A stretch of DNA of 8,122 nucleotides from JAHFOW01 sp964370795 (GTDB lineage Bacteria; Planctomycetota; Brocadiia; Brocadiales; Brocadiaceae): positions 1 through 8,122 of the forward strand of contig CAYJME010000159.1 in the NCBI GenBank assembly GCA_964370795.1, written 5' to 3'. The position numbers and the translations under genes are program-made. The notes beneath the pieces are model-generated. The model saw nothing but the letters and a program-made list of their open reading frames with translations. It was not told where the DNA came from and searched no databases. Below, one piece after another: positions 1 through 5,738 of this stretch; the first letter of the stretch is position 1; every line of letters starts with the position of its first letter.

Positions 1-2
1 TA

Positions 3-32
3 CTAAGGGGGACTTAACGAAATCCCCCTTAG
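3..32. repeat. Perfect inverted repeat, 10-bp arms
   Basis: The arms CTAAGGGGGA (3-12) and TCCCCCTTAG (23-32) are perfect reverse complements around a 10-nt loop. More G-runs follow at 61-76. No T-run follows the second arm, so a classical terminator on the plus strand is not supported. It may be the end of a dispersed palindromic repeat cut by the window edge, or a structure at the 3' end of a gene to the left. The arms are directly visible; the role is not known. Confidence 0.6.
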
Positions 33-34
33 AC

Positions 35-55
35 TTCGTCGTGAGCTCAGACGAA
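35..55. repeat. Second small palindrome next to the first
   Basis: TTCGTC (35-40) pairs with GACGAA (50-55), and between them lies the self-complementary TGAGCTCA (42-49), with one extra G at 41. The whole is a nearly complete 21-bp palindrome beginning 3 bp after the preceding inverted repeat, so the two are probably parts of one repetitive element. Function is unknown. Confidence 0.5.
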
Positions 56-160
56 CGAAAAGGGGGCAAGGGGGTTGTAATTCTACATTTATCTTGAGTT
101 GGCTGAACTGTCACGAAAAGGTTAAGAGCGCCATTGGATGAAGGGTGTAAGGATTTCTCG

Positions 161-189
161 TTGCGAAACGCACCCGGAGATATTAAACT
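161..189 (+). promoter_or_regulatory. Possible sigma70-like promoter for the exonuclease operon
   Basis: TTGCGA (161-166) and TAAACT (184-189) are separated by 17 bp; each matches four of six consensus bases. It lies about 65 bp upstream of the first start codon of the operon. The surrounding sequence is AT-rich, and other weak -10-like boxes occur (TAAAAT at 196, TATAAA at 214), so this is only a candidate. Confidence 0.2.
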
Positions 190-243
190 AGATGATAAAA
201 TAAATTCACCATCTATAAAACCTTTTCTCTTTACTATTTCAAC

Positions 244-248
244 AGGTG
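244..248 (+). promoter_or_regulatory. Ribosome binding site that decides the yhaM-like start
   Basis: AGGTG sits 6 bp before the ATG at 255. A GTG at 246, in the same frame, could also be read as a start three codons earlier, but it lies inside this purine-rich site and has no good site of its own. The ATG at 255 is therefore preferred. Confidence 0.5.
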
Positions 249-254
249 TCTATA

Positions 255-1199
255 ATGCCCAGAAAATACATATCCAGTCTCAAAAGTGGTGAAGTCATAG
301 AAGACGTCTTTCTTGTCGTAAAAAAGGAAGTCAGGGAAACGAAAGACAAGAAACCGTATCTTAACTTACAACTGGCGGACAAGACCGGCTCTCTTGAGGC
401 CAGGAAATGGGATGCAACGTCGCAGGTTTGTGATAGTTTTCAAAAAGACGCATTTGTCAGGATCAAAGGGGTTGTTGAAACATTCAATAATATCCTCCAA
501 ATAAAAATTAATGAAGTCGCTCTCGTTTCCGATGCACAGGTGGAGATGAGTGAATTTATCCCGTGTACGGAAAAGGATGTTTCTCTTTTAAAGGATGAAC
601 TCAGAGAGATATTTCGTTCCATTCAGGATGTCCACCTTTCAAAACTGCTTACGAATATTTTTCAGGATAAAACCATCCAAAACGCATTTTTCACCGCCCC
701 GGCTGCCGTGCAAAACCATCACGCATATTTAGGGGGATTGCTGGAACACGTTGTCGCGCTAGCCAAACTGGCAATGAGTTTTGCCGGTCTTTATCCTGCG
801 GTAAAAAGAGACCTGTTGCTCACGGGCGTAATTCTCCATGACATTGGAAAGATACGGGAATTATCCTACGAGCGCAGTTTCCAATATACGGATGAGGGCT
901 ACCTCCTCGGTCACATAACTTCCGGCGTGCTCATTGTCCAGAAAAAGGCGCTGGAGATTGAAGGTTTTCCCCCGGAGTTGCTCAATGGTCTCCTTCATAT
1001 GATATTAAGCCATCATGGTGAGTTGGAATGGGGATCACCGGTAAAGCCAGCCATTCCAGAGGCTATTGCTTTACATTATTTAGATAATCTTGATGCAAAG
1101 ATACAAGCCTCAACGAAGGCAATCAACGAGCAAAAAGATACGAACGGTTCGTGGACAGAGTACATCAGAATGTTTGAACGGAGGCTCTATAAAAAATAG
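255..1199 (+). CDS. yhaM: YhaM-type 3'-5' exoribonuclease (OB fold + HD domain)
   Basis: The protein has 314 residues from the ATG at 255, close to the usual length of YhaM proteins. Residues about 10-93 look like an OB-fold nucleic-acid-binding domain (GEVIEDVFLVVKKEVRETKD, then a LADKTGSLEARKWD strand pattern). Residues about 150-290 form an HD-family phosphohydrolase domain. Its metal ligands are visible as H165 (LLEHVV), H195-D196 (ILHDIGK), H253-H254 (SHHGE) and a conserved D in LDNLDAK near 277-280. In this family the enzyme removes nucleotides from the 3' end of RNA, and also DNA, with a divalent metal in the cytoplasm. It is the first gene of an operon: the next gene starts 14 bp after its stop and RNase R follows, which supports a role in RNA turnover. 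The family call is firm; the exact substrate is inferred. Confidence 0.9.
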   Translation: MPRKYISSLKSGEVIEDVFLVVKKEVRETKDKKPYLNLQLADKTGSLEARKWDATSQVCDSFQKDAFVRIKGVVETFNNILQIKINEVALVSDAQVEMSEFIPCTEKDVSLLKDELREIFRSIQDVHLSKLLTNIFQDKTIQNAFFTAPAAVQNHHAYLGGLLEHVVALAKLAMSFAGLYPAVKRDLLLTGVILHDIGKIRELSYERSFQYTDEGYLLGHITSGVLIVQKKALEIEGFPPELLNGLLHMILSHHGELEWGSPVKPAIPEAIALHYLDNLDAKIQASTKAINEQKDTNGSWTEYIRMFERRLYKK

Positions 1200-1213
1200 G
1201 GAGGACGGACACT

Positions 1214-1690
1214 ATGGCTGTTATAACGGTACCAAGGGTTTTACGGGAAAAACCGGGGGAAGACGGCGCTGATTCTTTGATAGAACTGATTAATAAAACT
1301 GATGCAAGCGTAAAAGAAGATGTGCTTGTGTTTGTTGAAGAAAAGTTCGAGAGGAGATTATCGGAAGAATTAGGGAAGGTAAGTGAACGGATATCGGAAG
1401 AAATGGGGAAGGTGAACGAAAGGATATCCAAAGAGATAGGGGGTGTAAATGAAAGGCTATCGAAAGAGATAGGAAAAGTAAGCGAAAGGATATCAGAAGA
1501 GACAGCGAAGGTAAATGTAAGGATATCGGAAACAAAAATAAGCCTGTTAAGGAGAATTGAAGAGGTAAATACTGGTTTACTCGGAAAAATTGCTGAAACA
1601 AAGACAGAAATGATCCGATGGATGTTCATCTTCTGGGTGGGTCAAATAGCGGTGATGGTTGGTATCTTGTTAACTTTTTTAAGAAAATGA
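1214..1690 (+). CDS. Coiled-coil protein with C-terminal membrane helix (DUF1640-like)
   Basis: The protein has 158 residues. GGGAGG about 8 bp before the ATG is a strong ribosome binding site. The N-terminal 48 residues are predicted to be soluble and helical. Residues 49-103 consist of five consecutive 11-residue units of the form (I/L)SxE(I/M/L)GKVxER, and weaker units run on to about residue 125. Hydrophobic residues at unit positions 1, 5 and 8 make this a hendecad coiled coil. Residues about 136-156 are one strongly hydrophobic segment (from WMFIFWVGQIAV), ending in RK. The layout fits an oligomeric rod anchored in a membrane by its tail, as in small DUF1640/CCDC90-like bacterial proteins. 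Its stop codon overlaps the RNase R start (ATGA), so the two are probably translationally coupled. A link to RNA decay is inferred only from this context; no catalytic motif is visible. Confidence 0.8.
   Translation: MAVITVPRVLREKPGEDGADSLIELINKTDASVKEDVLVFVEEKFERRLSEELGKVSERISEEMGKVNERISKEIGGVNERLSKEIGKVSERISEETAKVNVRISETKISLLRRIEEVNTGLLGKIAETKTEMIRWMFIFWVGQIAVMVGILLTFLRK
1358..1522 (+). repeat. Five tandem 33-bp coding repeats (hendecad coiled coil)
   Basis: Five in-frame 33-bp units at 1358, 1391, 1424, 1457 and 1490 encode the 11-residue motif of the coiled-coil protein. They are similar but not identical in DNA; a sixth, diverged unit follows to 1555. They probably arose by tandem duplication, and copy number may vary between strains. 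Confidence 0.75.
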
Positions 1691-3894
1691 CGCCCATGAT
1701 TAATCCTGCCGAAATTCTCCACTTTATCCGCAGTAAAAAATACAGTCCCATGACAGCCGCAGAACTGGCCGACCACTTTGAAATCGGCGATACAGAATAC
1801 CGTGCATTTTGTGATCTTTTACAGGAGCTGGAATTTTCCGGCGAGGTGGTACAAATTAAACAAAAGCAGTATGCCGATCCCCGAAAGGTAAATCTCGTGG
1901 TGGGCAACCTTGAATGCAATTCCAGGGGATTTGGTTTTGTTGTGCCGGTCAGGGAAGACGAAGGAGAAGACATCTATATCAATGCAGAAGACATGGGTTC
2001 CGCCATGCATGGCGACCTTGTGGTGGTGCGTCTTCCCACAAATGCCCGGATACCCGGAAAGCGGTTTGAGAAGGGGCGGCGCGCATCGGGTCAGATTGTC
2101 AATGTGCTGCAACGGGTAAATATCCTTGTCGTGGGCACCTTTGAAAAATCAAAACGGTTATGTTTTGTTGCCCCTGATGAACCCCGATTATTCAGAGATA
2201 TCTATGTAGCAGAAGACGTTGCCAAAGGCGCACAACCCGGAGATAAGGTTGTTGTTCGTATCACCGTCTGGCCGTCAAGGCATCTCAATCCCGAGGGTGA
2301 AGTTACCGAGGTTCTGGGTAAAGAAGGAGAACCCAAAGTTGACCTTCGTTCTGTTATATATCAATATAATCTCCCTTACGCCTTTAATCATAAGGTAATA
2401 CAGGAGTCAAAAGACGTTCCTCATGCCGTTTCTTCAAAAGACATCGGGAACAGACGCGATCTCCGCGGCAAACTTATCATTACCATCGATCCGGAAGACG
2501 CAAAAGACTTTGACGATGCGGTATCCCTTGAAAAGGACAGCCATGGACACTGGCTGTTAGGCATTCATATTGCAGACGTCTCCTCTTATGTAAAACCCGA
2601 TACTGCAATTGATAAAGAGGCCCGTTTCAGGGGCACCAGTGTCTATTTGCCCGGCGAGGTCATCCCCATGCTCCCCGAAGTCCTGTCAAACAATATTTGT
2701 AGTCTGCGGGAAGGGGAAGACCGGCTTACCAAGAGCGTTTTTGCCACAATCAATCGACGGGGAAGGGTTGTTAAATTTGAAATCCGGCATACCGTTATCA
2801 ATGTTACCAAACGTTTGACGTATAATCAGGCCACGGCCATTCTCAATGACGGGGATAATGTTGATATTTCTGATGAGGCCAGGGCAATGCTGAAAGATAT
2901 GGGGCGTCTCTCCCAATTGATTTTCAAAAACCGGCTGGAACGCGGGGCGCTGGAATTAGACATTCCGGAAGTCTCCATCAAGCTTGATGAACAGGGATAT
3001 GTAAAGGACGTTGAGAAGGTAGAGAGGGATATCTCTCATAAATTGATTGAGGAGTTTATGCTCCTGGCAAATGAAACGGTGGCAACATTCATGTATGACA
3101 ACAACATGCCACTCCTGTGCCGGGTACACCCCGAACCGGAAGAGGAGGACATGTGGGACTTTGCAAGTTTTATCCGTGGACTAGAGCACACAAAAGTAGA
3201 CCCTTTCGATTGTAAAAGTTTGCAGAAATTGTTGGATAAAATACGCGGGAAACCAGAGGCATACACGATAAACCTGGTGTTATTAAAGTCAATGAAACAG
3301 GCCGTCTATAAGGCAGAAGAAGGAAGACACTTTGCGCTTGCAATGGACCACTACACCCATTTTACCTCGCCCATACGCCGTTATCCTGATTTGATCGTCC
3401 ACAGGCTTTTAGACCAGCATTTTTCGGGCGAGTTGTCATCCCCCACCCTCCGGGATGCATGGAAGAATTGTTTACCCGAATTGGCAGTCAACTGTTCTGT
3501 GACTGAACGCAGGGCAGACGACGCCGAGCGGGAGATAAAGAAACTTAAAATGCTTCGTTTCTTTGAAGACCGGGTCGGTGACATCTTTGACGGCGTCATA
3601 ACCGGTATTCAGGAGTACGGTTTCTTTGTCCAGGTAAATACCTATTTGCTGGAAGGACTTGTCCACATTCGTACCCTTTCGGACGATATCTACAAAATAG
3701 ACAAGAAAAACATGGCCCTTGTTGGCACACGGCAAAAGAAACTGTATAGGATCGGCGATGTTATAAAAGTGAAGATTTACAAAATCGATTTTTTAAAGAG
3801 GGAAGTAGATTTTATCCGTTGTGAGGAAAAAAAGCCAAAAAACCACTCCCGAAGGTCAGGGAAAAAGGGAAAAGATGACCTGGGGCAACCATAA
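1687..3894 (+). CDS. rnr: Ribonuclease R (RNB-family 3'-5' exoribonuclease)
   Basis: The protein has 735 residues from the ATG at 1687, a normal length for RNase R. Order of domains: a winged-helix-like N-terminus (about 4-57), two cold-shock-type OB domains (about 65-215), the RNB catalytic domain (about 255-600), an S1 RNA-binding domain (about 630-712, GDIFDGVITGIQEYGFFVQV) and a basic lysine-rich tail (713-735). The catalytic signature IDPEDAKDFDD supplies the metal-binding aspartates D268, D274, D276 and D277, and HFTSPIRRYPD near 558-568 is the second conserved RNB motif. The enzyme degrades structured RNA from the 3' end in the cytoplasm. The reading frame is open back to 1618, but the ATG at 1687 overlaps the upstream stop as ATGA, which favours coupled translation. 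The ATG at 1696 is an alternative; neither has a strong ribosome binding site. Confidence 0.95.
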   Translation: MTPMINPAEILHFIRSKKYSPMTAAELADHFEIGDTEYRAFCDLLQELEFSGEVVQIKQKQYADPRKVNLVVGNLECNSRGFGFVVPVREDEGEDIYINAEDMGSAMHGDLVVVRLPTNARIPGKRFEKGRRASGQIVNVLQRVNILVVGTFEKSKRLCFVAPDEPRLFRDIYVAEDVAKGAQPGDKVVVRITVWPSRHLNPEGEVTEVLGKEGEPKVDLRSVIYQYNLPYAFNHKVIQESKDVPHAVSSKDIGNRRDLRGKLIITIDPEDAKDFDDAVSLEKDSHGHWLLGIHIADVSSYVKPDTAIDKEARFRGTSVYLPGEVIPMLPEVLSNNICSLREGEDRLTKSVFATINRRGRVVKFEIRHTVINVTKRLTYNQATAILNDGDNVDISDEARAMLKDMGRLSQLIFKNRLERGALELDIPEVSIKLDEQGYVKDVEKVERDISHKLIEEFMLLANETVATFMYDNNMPLLCRVHPEPEEEDMWDFASFIRGLEHTKVDPFDCKSLQKLLDKIRGKPEAYTINLVLLKSMKQAVYKAEEGRHFALAMDHYTHFTSPIRRYPDLIVHRLLDQHFSGELSSPTLRDAWKNCLPELAVNCSVTERRADDAEREIKKLKMLRFFEDRVGDIFDGVITGIQEYGFFVQVNTYLLEGLVHIRTLSDDIYKIDKKNMALVGTRQKKLYRIGDVIKVKIYKIDFLKREVDFIRCEEKKPKNHSRRSGKKGKDDLGQP

Positions 3895-3913
3895 AAACCC
3901 CATGGTACTTTTT
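3888..3913 (+). terminator. Weak candidate terminator after rnr
   Basis: ACCAT (3888-3892) pairs with ATGGT (3902-3906) around a 9-nt loop, and five T residues follow at 3909-3913. The stem is short and starts before the stop codon of rnr ends, so this is a weak case. The stronger hairpin just downstream may be the real 3' structure. Confidence 0.2.
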
Positions 3914-3914
3914 A

Positions 3915-3943
3915 TGTAGTGCGAAGTGGCGCTTCGCGCTACA
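3915..3943. repeat. Strong hairpin between convergent genes (GTAG...CTAC palindrome)
   Basis: GTAGTGCGAAG (3916-3926) pairs with CTTCGCGCTAC (3932-3942) with one G-T wobble, and T3915 pairs with A3943, giving a 12-bp stem with the loop TGGCG. No T-run follows on either strand. It lies 20 bp after the rnr stop and 7 bp from the last recognisable codon of the peroxiredoxin remnant. Its GTAG/CTAC ends resemble those of the palindromic element at 7779-7855, which suggests a dispersed REP-like repeat. It could protect the rnr transcript end or stop transcription from both sides. Confidence 0.65.
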
Positions 3944-3949
3944 CTGAAA

Positions 3950-4116
3950 TTCCTCACTTATAAGATAGGTATATCGTTTGGCGTAAACGTACCAGGTACC
4001 CACCAGTAGTACCGTATGCCTTCGCTACCTCCTCGAAATTCAGCAAGGGAATGAACTGCGCCTGCATCGTCCTTCAAATAAAAATCAGGCGCACGGTCAC
4101 CTACTTTAACAGACAT
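3950..4116 (-). pseudogene. Peroxiredoxin (AhpC/TSA, Bcp-like) remnant with internal deletion and frameshifts
   Basis: From the ATG at 4116, preceded by AAGGAGG at a good 7-nt distance, the first 28 residues (MSVKVGDRAPDFYLKDDAGA, then VHSLAEFR) match the N-terminus of Bcp/PrxQ-type thiol peroxidases. The segment that should follow, including the peroxidatic cysteine region (usually PGCT), is absent. In a second frame at about 4034-4011 the DNA reads EEVAKAYG, and in a third frame at about 3985-3950 it reads YAKRYTYLISEE. Both resemble later peroxiredoxin segments (KAYG; KRxTYLID). Roughly 65-70 codons appear to be missing. The unbroken frame gives only a 52-residue product ending at 3958, which could not act as a peroxidase. 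It is last in a minus-strand run after the Smr gene. Sequencing error could explain the frameshifts but hardly the deletion. Confidence 0.75.
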
Positions 4117-4153
4117 AACGTAGCCTCCTTTTGCAACGACATATACATTTAAC

Positions 4154-4426
4154 TTATTTAAATCGTTCATTTAAGTGTCTGAAATGAACGAAAAGCCTTC
4201 CAAAATTCTTGCTGTCTTTATCAATCCGGTGGTAAAGCTTTTTTATTTCGGGGCGATTGAGAAAGCGCAAAACAGTATTCTTTAATTGCCCGCTTCCTTT
4301 GCCGGGAATGATTTCCACAAGGGCAATCCGTTTTTCTACAGCATCGAGGATAATCCGATGGAGTTCTTTTTCAATCAAATCTCCCTTTTTACATATATCA
4401 TGCAGGTCTAGTTTTAATTTTGCCAT
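4154..4426 (-). CDS. Small stand-alone Smr (MutS2 C-terminal-like) domain protein
   Basis: The 90-residue protein is essentially a single Smr domain. LDLHD at 6-10 matches the LDLHG motif, and IIPGKGSGQLKNTV at 39-52 matches the second conserved motif, in which the family commonly has HGKGxG; here the histidine is replaced by proline. Smr domains bind nucleic acid and some are endonucleases; stand-alone bacterial members are poorly characterised. No clear ribosome binding site precedes the ATG, and it starts 16 bp after the stop of the upstream gene, so coupled translation is likely. The peroxiredoxin remnant follows 37 bp downstream. The domain call is fairly secure; nuclease activity cannot be judged. 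Confidence 0.75.
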   Translation of the reverse strand: MAKLKLDLHDICKKGDLIEKELHRIILDAVEKRIALVEIIPGKGSGQLKNTVLRFLNRPEIKKLYHRIDKDSKNFGRLFVHFRHLNERFK

Positions 4427-4428
4427 AA

Positions 4429-4440
4429 GACATTTATGTC
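4429..4440. repeat. Small inverted repeat between two minus-strand genes
   Basis: GACAT and ATGTC are separated by TT, a 5-bp inverted repeat occupying the 16-bp gap just before the Smr start codon, where a ribosome binding site would be expected. It could influence translation, but repeats of this size arise by chance. Confidence 0.2.
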
Positions 4441-4442
4441 GA

Positions 4443-4676
4443 TTATTCTATTTCTTCTTCTGACGGCAACACCTCGTGTTTGGCAAGTAATTCCATTGCT
4501 TCCTCTTCAGTAAGTTTGGTGTATCCCAATCGCGACCATCCGCCTTTTCCCTCTGTGGTATAGGTTAGCCATTCGGCATCACGACCTAACGACAGGTCTA
4601 CCATGTTCGCATGTTTTGACGGATACTGTACCACCAGGGTGTTCCCCTTTCGGTAATATTTCCTTTCTTCTGCCAT
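4443..4676 (-). CDS. Conserved-looking hypothetical protein, 77 residues
   Basis: I do not recognise this family. The start at 4676 is chosen because AAAGGGAA lies about 7 bp upstream and the protein then begins MAEERKYYRKGNTLVVQYPS. The frame stays open back to 4742, but that extension is encoded by the TTTGCG repeat and is unlikely to be translated. The protein is soluble, has no signal peptide or membrane segment, and contains a probable beta-rich first half (NTLVVQYPS, EWLTYTTEG) and an acidic helical end (LTEEEAMELLAKHEVLPSEEEIE). No cysteine or metal-binding cluster is present. It heads a minus-strand run with the Smr gene and the peroxiredoxin remnant. Confidence 0.7.
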   Translation of the reverse strand: MAEERKYYRKGNTLVVQYPSKHANMVDLSLGRDAEWLTYTTEGKGGWSRLGYTKLTEEEAMELLAKHEVLPSEEEIE

Positions 4677-4703
4677 AAATATTTCCCTTTCTAAAAATAA
4701 TAC

Positions 4704-4731
4704 CTTTGCGAGTTTTGCGTCTTTGCGGTGA
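4704..4731. repeat. TTTGCG short tandem motif (CGCAAAGA-type dispersed repeat)
   Basis: TTTGCG occurs three times (4705, 4714, 4722) at 8-9-bp spacing and is followed by GTGAA. On the minus strand this reads TTCACCGCAAAGACGCAAAA, which resembles short CGCAAAGA repeats that I recall as scattered between genes in several environmental genomes; that recollection is not checked. It overlaps the false N-terminal extension of the 77-residue protein. Confidence 0.5.
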
Positions 4732-4869
4732 ACTATTACCATATTCTCAATTTGTATTAAAAATAACTTGATGCCCCTTTAATTGCAAGCATTAGTTTGT
4801 TAAAGTTGCGATACAAATATCAACGCCAAAGGAGAGAGAATATCTTCACAGGCGAATTCTGACATTTTC

Positions 4870-4902
4870 AACCCTGTCAGGGTTTTAAACCCTGACAGGG
4901 TT
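4870..4902. repeat. Perfect 33-bp nested palindrome (ACCCTGACAGGGT family)
   Basis: Two 16-bp arms are exact reverse complements around a single central T (4886). Each arm also contains its own 13-bp palindrome, ACCCTGTCAGGGT on the left and ACCCTGACAGGGT on the right, so the DNA can fold as one long hairpin or two small ones. It is non-coding and lies upstream of both flanking genes. It looks like one copy of a dispersed palindromic repeat. Transcribed across, it would make a very stable stem, but no T-run of terminator type follows. Confidence 0.8.
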
Positions 4903-4956
4903 AACCATGAATTCGTTCTTCAGGTTTTGTCTTTTCCATCTCTTTCGGATTGGGCA

Positions 4957-4985
4957 TTGCAAAAACAATATCATTTTGAGAAAAT
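4957..4985 (+). promoter_or_regulatory. Weak promoter candidate for the DinB-like gene
   Basis: TTGCAA (4957-4962) and GAAAAT (4980-4985) are 17 bp apart and each matches four of six sigma70 bases. The transcript would have a leader of about 100 nt that includes the hairpin at 5006-5045. The sequence is AT-rich, so chance matches are likely. Confidence 0.2.
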
Positions 4986-5005
4986 ATTTATGCATAGTGT
5001 GCTTT

Positions 5006-5045
5006 CTCAGGTCGTGGTGTATAGCAATACGCCATGAGAACTGAG
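5006..5045 (+). repeat. Two-stem hairpin in the probable leader of the DinB-like gene
   Basis: An outer stem CTCAG (5006-5010) / CTGAG (5041-5045) encloses an upper 10-bp stem (5013-5022 / 5027-5036) with two G-T wobbles and the loop AGCA. The upper stem (GGTGTAT...ATACGCC) resembles a worn copy of a GGCGTATTGC-type palindromic repeat. It ends about 52 bp before the start codon. It may be a decayed repeat or a real leader structure; no riboswitch family is recognised. Confidence 0.4.
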
Positions 5046-5097
5046 GTTTAATTTTTCCCAAAAATCAGGTTGTTTTCATTAAAAGGGGGGTAATTTT

Positions 5098-5715
5098 ATG
5101 GAATATCAATTTTTAATTGATACATATGAAACAGAACGGATAAAGACGCTCAGTACCTGGAGTACATTCAAAGACGAGGATCTTCGCATACGTCCACGCC
5201 CTAATGACAGGCGTGGTAGAAATGCCCTTGAGCATATGGTTCATCAATGTGTGAGTGAAAACAATTGGTTTCGTACGATGTTGGAAATTGATGTTGGCGC
5301 TCCACCTTTGCCAAAACAGGAGACACGGCTTGAATTTATCAAACGCTATGCCGAGGATTCGGAAAAGCGACTCATCGTATTGCAGAAGACGGATAAAGCC
5401 TGGTGGGAAAAGATAGTTCCGTTTTTTGATGTTAAACAGTCAAAGGCATGGATCGTGACCAGGAGGATCGCCCACACCGCGCATCACCGTGGACAACTGA
5501 CGATCATGTTACGTATGCTGGGAAGAGAAATTTACAGCACCTACGGTCCGTCATCGGACACAGGCGGCCTCATGGTAAACAATGCGCCAACAATTTATCC
5601 ATATTCCAGCATAGAAGCGCTTATCAAGGGGGAAGAAGCTGGTGGGGCAAAGGCATTACTACCCGGACCTGGTGACAAACCATGCACAGAGAGGCCGGAT
5701 CCTGTGGTGAAGTAA
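5098..5715 (+). CDS. DinB/YfiT-family metal-binding four-helix protein
   Basis: The protein has 205 residues with a strong ribosome binding site (AGGGGGG, 8 nt before the ATG). A histidine in NALEHMVHQC (H46 or H49) and the HTAHHRGQ motif (H126, H129, H130) match the three-histidine metal site of DinB-like four-helix bundles. The following helix and the STYGPSSDTGG stretch after it are also typical of the family. Members include thiol-transferases (bacillithiol or mycothiol dependent) and many damage- or stress-induced proteins of unknown activity, acting in the cytoplasm. The C-terminal 40 residues are proline- and glycine-rich and probably disordered. It stands alone on the plus strand and converges on the next gene with 23 bp between stops. 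The fold is confident; the substrate is unknown. Confidence 0.85.
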   Translation: MEYQFLIDTYETERIKTLSTWSTFKDEDLRIRPRPNDRRGRNALEHMVHQCVSENNWFRTMLEIDVGAPPLPKQETRLEFIKRYAEDSEKRLIVLQKTDKAWWEKIVPFFDVKQSKAWIVTRRIAHTAHHRGQLTIMLRMLGREIYSTYGPSSDTGGLMVNNAPTIYPYSSIEALIKGEEAGGAKALLPGPGDKPCTERPDPVVK

Positions 5716-5738
5716 GACAGGATTTACAAAAGTTCAGG

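Larger units (their letters stand above)
4677..5097. other. 421-bp repeat-rich divergent intergenic region
   Basis: This stretch separates the minus-strand start at 4676 from the plus-strand start at 5098, so it should carry promoters for both. It holds the TTTGCG tandem motif, a nested 33-bp palindrome, a weak promoter candidate and a two-stem hairpin, all listed separately. CGAATTC (4853-4859) and GAATTCG (4909-4915) flank the palindrome as a further inverted pair almost on the same centre. No gene that I can support lies here. Confidence 0.6.

Noticed and set aside
246..254. GTG at 246 as the start of the YhaM-like gene
   Set aside because: It lies within the AGGTG ribosome binding site that best serves the ATG at 255, and it has no ribosome binding site of its own.
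1358..1522. CRISPR-like array from the regularly spaced repeats
   Set aside because: The units are directly adjacent, in frame and without spacers; they are protein-coding repeats.
1165..1629. Minus-strand open frames opposite the coiled-coil gene
   Set aside because: They consist of repeated LSFTFPIS-like units, the mirror image of the 33-bp repeats; the plus strand has the ribosome binding site, the operon spacing and a sensible protein.
1618..1686. N-terminal extension of RNase R from the ATG at 1618
   Set aside because: It overlaps the coding sequence of the membrane helix of the preceding gene by 73 bp, and RNase R homology begins only around residues MTPMINPAEI; the ATGA overlap at 1687 is the more natural start.
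3812..4003. Independent 63-residue minus-strand gene
   Set aside because: Its first part is the third-frame piece of the peroxiredoxin remnant, and the rest runs through the hairpin and antisense to the end of rnr.
4901..4987. Short minus-strand frame reading NDIVFAMPNPKEMEKTKPEE
   Set aside because: It looks protein-like, but there are only 28 codons between stops, no ribosome binding site, and its stop is formed by the palindrome; it could be a remnant of a lost gene but cannot be supported.
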